From contig DLYT01000053.1 of the NCBI GenBank assembly GCA_003447595.1, forward strand, positions 4,507-13,860: a stretch of 9,354 nt of DNA, read 5' to 3'. A model generated the notes under the pieces. That model did no database searches. It saw nothing but the letters and a program-made list of their open reading frames with translations, and had not been told where the DNA came from. Positions 6,911-9,354 of the stretch are shown one piece after another. Source of the stretch: Porphyromonadaceae bacterium (GTDB lineage: Bacteria > Bacteroidota > Bacteroidia > Bacteroidales > CAMTPD01). Every line of letters starts with the position of its first letter. The first letter of the stretch is position 1. Position numbers and translations under genes: made by a program.

Positions 6911-6941
6911 TTTGCGTAGATACGAGTGTTACGTAAGTTTG
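6911..6941 (+). promoter_or_regulatory. Consensus promoter with embedded operator, copy 2
   Basis: TTTG (6911-6914), exactly 19 bp, then TAAGTTTG (6934-6941) is a full match to the Bacteroidota -33/-7 promoter, 26 bp before the ATG at 6968. The dyad TACG (6921-6924), N7, CGTA (6932-6935) fills the spacer and overlaps the -7 box, in the same place as in copy 1. The arms are shorter than in copy 1: the inner and outer A-T pairs of the 6-bp version are mismatched here. The leader also has GAATAGTCA twice (6944-6952 and 6960-6968). Confidence 0.75.
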
Positions 6942-6967
6942 TAGAATAGTCAAAAAAAAGAATAGTC

Positions 6968-7333
6968 ATGGAAAAACTAACATTTCAGGAAGAAGAAGCA
7001 ATGCTTATTGTATGGAAACTCGGAGAAGGGGTAATTAAAGATTTTCTGCAACACTACCCGGATCCGAAGCCGCCTTATACAACTTTAGCATCTATCGTCA
7101 AGAACTTAGAGCGTAAAGGATACGTAAAAGCGAAGCGATATGGCAATACCTATTGTTATACACCGCTTATTCAGCAAGATGCTTACAAACGTAACTCGAT
7201 GTCTAACTTTGTGAATAAATACTTCGCAAACTCGTACAAATCGATGGTTTCTTTCTTTGCTAAAGATGAGAAGATCTCTGCCGAAGAGTTGAAAGAGATT
7301 ATGTCGATCATTGAAAAAGAGAAAGAACAGTAA
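6968..7333 (+). CDS. BlaI/MecI-family transcriptional repressor, copy 2
   Basis: A 121-residue winged-helix repressor, co-linear without gaps with the first copy. The recognition region PYTTLASIVKNLERKG (36-51) is nearly unchanged, so the two proteins probably recognise the same operator and could cross-repress or form mixed dimers. The wing is more divergent (KAKRYGNTYCYTPL). The likely cleavage region reads MVSFFAKDEKIS, again with F-F where MecI has N-F. A charged C-terminal tail ends the protein (EKEKEQ). It starts 26 bp after a consensus promoter and ends 16 bp before the M56 peptidase gene, forming a two-gene operon. As with copy 1, no regulated resistance gene is adjacent. Confidence 0.93.
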   Translation: MEKLTFQEEEAMLIVWKLGEGVIKDFLQHYPDPKPPYTTLASIVKNLERKGYVKAKRYGNTYCYTPLIQQDAYKRNSMSNFVNKYFANSYKSMVSFFAKDEKISAEELKEIMSIIEKEKEQ

Positions 7334-7349
7334 TTAAAAGCTTTCGATT

Positions 7350-8714
7350 ATGAACCTGGATCTTGTATACCTCTTGAAGGCGAATATAGCTTTGGCCTGC
7401 TTTTATATTATGTATAAACTGTGTTTCAGTAACGATACATTCTTTCATATCAGACGTTCCGTCTTGATATCGGGCATTCTTTTTGCTTTTGTATATCCTT
7501 TTATCGTATTACATAGTTGGGTAAAAGAGCAAAAGATTCTTTCAAACGCGGCAGACTATTATGTCGAGTTGAAGGAGCTGGTTGTAACGTCGACCCAAGC
7601 AGATCCGCTTTCACTTCAAAGTATACAAGGTTATCTATTCTACGTTTATCTCGGCATTTCGTTGTTGTTGGTTGCAAACTTTCTGTTGAAGCTTTGCATG
7701 CTCCTACGCATTAAGTTTGGATGCAAACCCACGCAATACCGCGGAGCTACATTGTATGTTCCGCGTGGCGAGATGGCGCCGTTTTCGTTTTTTAAATGGA
7801 TATTTGTCGATCCTTCACGCTTCTCAGATAAAGAGATTGATGAAGTCATACTGCACGAACAAACGCATAGTAAGGGCGGGCATAGTTTCGACTTATTGAT
7901 ATTAGAGGTGGTAAAGATCCTATGCTGGGCAAATCCGTTTGTATGGCTTTTGTCGCGCGAGGTAGAACAAAACCTCGAATACATTGCCGACAATGCAGTC
8001 GTAAACTCGGGCATTGATGCCAAAGCATATCAATACCATTTAGTAGGGGTGGCCAGTGGTATGCCTATGTCGGTATTGCATACCGGCTTCAACTATTATA
8101 ACTTAAAGAAGCGCATCCTTGTGCTGAATCAAAAACGATCCAAGCGTATCACGTGTGCAAAATACGCATTACTCGTTCCTGTGTGCTTGTTATTTATCGC
8201 CACAAATAGCATTGAGACTGTAACCAAGTTGGCCAACTCGATGGTGTCGGAAATCAAAGAGCTCCCGGCGCAATTATCAGCAGCTCAATATTTGCCACAA
8301 GTGACTTTGCCTCAGTTTATGCAAAATGACAAGTCCGAACAACCGGTATCTCTGGTTGTAGAGAAGCCGAAAGCAAAGCCGCTAGACCCGAATGAAGAAA
8401 TTTTTGTTACCGTAGAAGACATGCCGGAGTTTCCGGGCGGACAACGTAACCTAATGAGCTTTATCGGCAGAAACGTTAAGTATCCGGTTGTTGCACAAGA
8501 GAACGGGATACAAGGACGCGTAGTAGTTCAGTTCGTAATCAATAAAGAAGGACAAGTAGCCGATGCAACCGTTGTAAAAGGAGTAGATCCTTCTCTGGAT
8601 CAAGAGGCGCTACGCGTGATTAATAAAATGCCCGACTGGAAACCGGGTTCACAACGAGGTAATCCCGTAAACGTAAAATACACGGTTCCGGTACATTTCA
8701 GATTACAAATGTAG
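7350..8714 (+). CDS. BlaR1/MecR1-like M56 metallopeptidase with C-terminal TonB domain
   Basis: A 454-residue intact sensor-protease. Membrane segments lie near 5-26, 37-54 and 95-115. The protease domain has EMAPFSFFKWIF (141-152), the zinc motif HEQTH (169-173) and the likely third ligand E210 in EQNLEYIAD (206-214). A fourth membrane segment lies at about 271-290, followed by a proline- and lysine-rich linker and a TonB C-terminal domain (about 366-452) with NVKYPVVAQENGIQGRV, INKEGQV and NVKYTVPVHF. In classical BlaR1 the part beyond the last membrane segment is a penicillin-binding sensor. Here a TonB-type domain sits in the periplasm instead, so the signal is unlikely to be a covalently bound beta-lactam. 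By family logic, activation would lead to cleavage of the BlaI-like repressors. It is the second gene of the operon and is followed by a good terminator. Confidence 0.92.
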   Translation: MNLDLVYLLKANIALACFYIMYKLCFSNDTFFHIRRSVLISGILFAFVYPFIVLHSWVKEQKILSNAADYYVELKELVVTSTQADPLSLQSIQGYLFYVYLGISLLLVANFLLKLCMLLRIKFGCKPTQYRGATLYVPRGEMAPFSFFKWIFVDPSRFSDKEIDEVILHEQTHSKGGHSFDLLILEVVKILCWANPFVWLLSREVEQNLEYIADNAVVNSGIDAKAYQYHLVGVASGMPMSVLHTGFNYYNLKKRILVLNQKRSKRITCAKYALLVPVCLLFIATNSIETVTKLANSMVSEIKELPAQLSAAQYLPQVTLPQFMQNDKSEQPVSLVVEKPKAKPLDPNEEIFVTVEDMPEFPGGQRNLMSFIGRNVKYPVVAQENGIQGRVVVQFVINKEGQVADATVVKGVDPSLDQEALRVINKMPDWKPGSQRGNPVNVKYTVPVHFRLQM

Positions 8715-8749
8715 CATACAAAACAAGTATACATGGTATCCATGTTGAG

Positions 8750-8781
8750 GCGGATAGGAGGTTTACTCTTATCCGCTTTTT
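8750..8781 (+). terminator. Rho-independent terminator of the second repressor-sensor operon
   Basis: An 11-bp stem (8750-8760 with 8766-8776, one G-T pair) has a 5-nt loop and is followed by TTTTTATTT. It begins 36 bp after the sensor stop. A small 6-bp dyad (ACATGG/CCATGT, 8731-8745) lies between the stop and the terminator. Confidence 0.9.
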
Positions 8782-9031
8782 ATTTGTAGCATAATGAAAT
8801 ACAATAAGCCGCTTTCGGGCGAAAAGGAAATCGGGTTTCGAGCATGCCTTTGCAAGGTTGTTTTGATGAATTTAGCTCCTAGATTGCAGAAACGAGGTGT
8901 TTTTTCACCTTCGGAAAACGGACTTCGCGCGGCGATAAAATACCCGGGTCGAATCTGCTCCACCTTGTTTCTACCACTACGGGGCAACCAAGTGGCGATT
9001 TTGGGGTATTGAAGAGCAAAAAAGCATGTAA
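8782..9031. other. Intergenic stretch without a supported gene
   Basis: About 250 bases after the terminator with no recognisable gene. Both strands have a 72-codon open frame here (8794-9012 on plus, 8769-8987 on minus), but neither has a recognisable motif or start context. Several short hairpins are visible: TTTCG/CGAAA at 8813-8824, CCTT/AAGG around 8838-8848, AGGTG/CACCT with an all-T loop at 8895-8910, and CCACT/AGTGG in 8974-8995. The density of small dyads resembles an intergenic repeat element more than a gene. Confidence 0.4.
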
Positions 9032-9273
9032 GGTTCTTGCAAAAAGGTCGTTTGGTTCTTACGAAAACGTTATTTGGTTCTCATAAGAACGTCGTTACGT
9101 TTTCGTGGAGCGTGTAAATCGTCTTCGAGGAAAACAAAAATAGTCTTCACGGACACTTCACAAACTCTTCGTGGTGAATCAATTTACTCACCGTGAATAC
9201 TTTTTTCACTCACCGCGGTGACTGAATGTACGCACCATGCGTGCCCAAAAGGGTATGTGCGATCACCGAGGCA
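9032..9273. repeat. Degenerate tandem array with a 22-nt period
   Basis: Eleven consecutive units of exactly 22 nt can be laid out, starting at 9032, 9054, 9076, 9098, 9120, 9142, 9164, 9186, 9208, 9230 and 9252. Unit starts read GGTTCTT, GGTTCTT, GGTTCTC, CGTTTTC, CGTCTTC, AGTCTTC, ACTCTTC, ACTCACC, ACTCACC, ACGCACC, GGTATGT, so neighbouring units resemble each other while distant ones do not. The first two-thirds of most units contains a short dyad: GTTCT/AGAAC at 9077-9090, GTC/GAC at 9143-9154, TCAC/GTGA at 9188-9196, TCACCGCGGTGA at 9210-9221, ACGCA/TGCGT at 9230-9242, GTG/CAC at 9257-9266. The remaining third is often A/T-rich. The pattern fades after about 9295. No coding frame is supported here. 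The first seven or eight units are the clearest. Confidence 0.7.
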
Positions 9274-9354
9274 CGTTGTTTCGATTAGGTTGCGTTCGCT
9301 GCCCCGATACCTTAGACACGTCGCGGCAAAACCACTGTGAGAGAGTTCGCCAAA

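Larger units (their letters stand above)
4936..8714 (+). repeat. Tandem duplication of a repressor-sensor unit
   Basis: Two units of the same design follow each other: operator/promoter, repressor, M56 peptidase with TonB tail. Unit 1 spans about 4936-6787 and unit 2 about 6911-8714. By hand alignment the repressors are about 70% identical without gaps and the peptidases about 56% identical over the first 300 residues. The TonB tails are clearly closer to each other than the membrane and linker parts. This is an old duplication or acquisition of a paralogue, not a recent copy. Confidence 0.9.

Noticed and set aside
7646..8023. 125-codon minus-strand open frame inside the second sensor gene
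   Set aside because: It is antisense to the conserved M56 protease domain; the sense frame has the HEQTH motif and full family conservation.
4984..8714. Beta-lactam resistance locus of the bla/mec type
   Set aside because: The repressor and protease families match, but there is no beta-lactamase or PBP gene and the sensor lacks a penicillin-binding domain.
8769..9012. 72-codon open frames on both strands after the last terminator
   Set aside because: They overlap each other, have no family motif or start context, and the minus-strand one ends inside the terminator stem region.
9032..9273. Plasmid-type iterons (22-bp repeats at a replication origin)
   Set aside because: Iterons are usually near-identical and lie beside a rep gene. 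These units drift strongly, no rep gene is visible, and the surroundings are chromosomal.
9032..9354. CRISPR array
   Set aside because: Units are contiguous at 22 nt, with no constant repeat alternating with unique spacers, and no cas gene is present.

Overview
The window looks like a chromosomal segment from the order Bacteroidales (phylum Bacteroidota). Three things point that way. Candidate promoters fit the Bacteroidota -33/-7 form (TTTG, about 19 bp, TAnnTTTG). Start codons lack Shine-Dalgarno sequences and sit behind A-rich leaders. The gene families also fit: M56-peptidase/TonB fusions, a ThuA-like secreted protein and a secreted cyclophilin with a long insertion. I cannot name the genus.

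Layout. At the left edge is the last 56 codons of trpA on +. It converges on a two-gene minus-strand unit, an outer-membrane porin-like protein followed by periplasmic L-asparaginase II, and a long hairpin separates the two directions. Next is a minus-strand secreted ThuA-domain protein with its own terminator. It is divergent from a plus-strand secreted cyclophilin-type peptidyl-prolyl isomerase, which ends in a strong terminator.

The centre and right half (about 4.93-8.78 kb) is a tandem duplication of a BlaI/MecI-type repressor gene followed by a BlaR1/MecR1-type M56 membrane metallopeptidase gene. The repressors are about 70% identical by my hand count. The peptidases are about 56% identical over their first 300 residues. 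Both promoters carry the same dyad (TACG-N7-CGTA) on the -7 box, so each unit is probably autoregulated and the two may cross-regulate. The sensor lacks a penicillin-binding domain and ends instead in a TonB C-terminal domain. That tail is intact in the second copy. In the first it is cut off by an in-frame TGA and broken by two further +1 shifts. No beta-lactamase or other obvious target gene is present.

The last ~570 bases contain no gene I can support. They include an unusual array of degenerate units with a strict 22-nt period (about 9032-9273). Many units contain a short dyad whose sequence changes from unit to unit. This array and the damaged sensor tail are the two most noteworthy observations.
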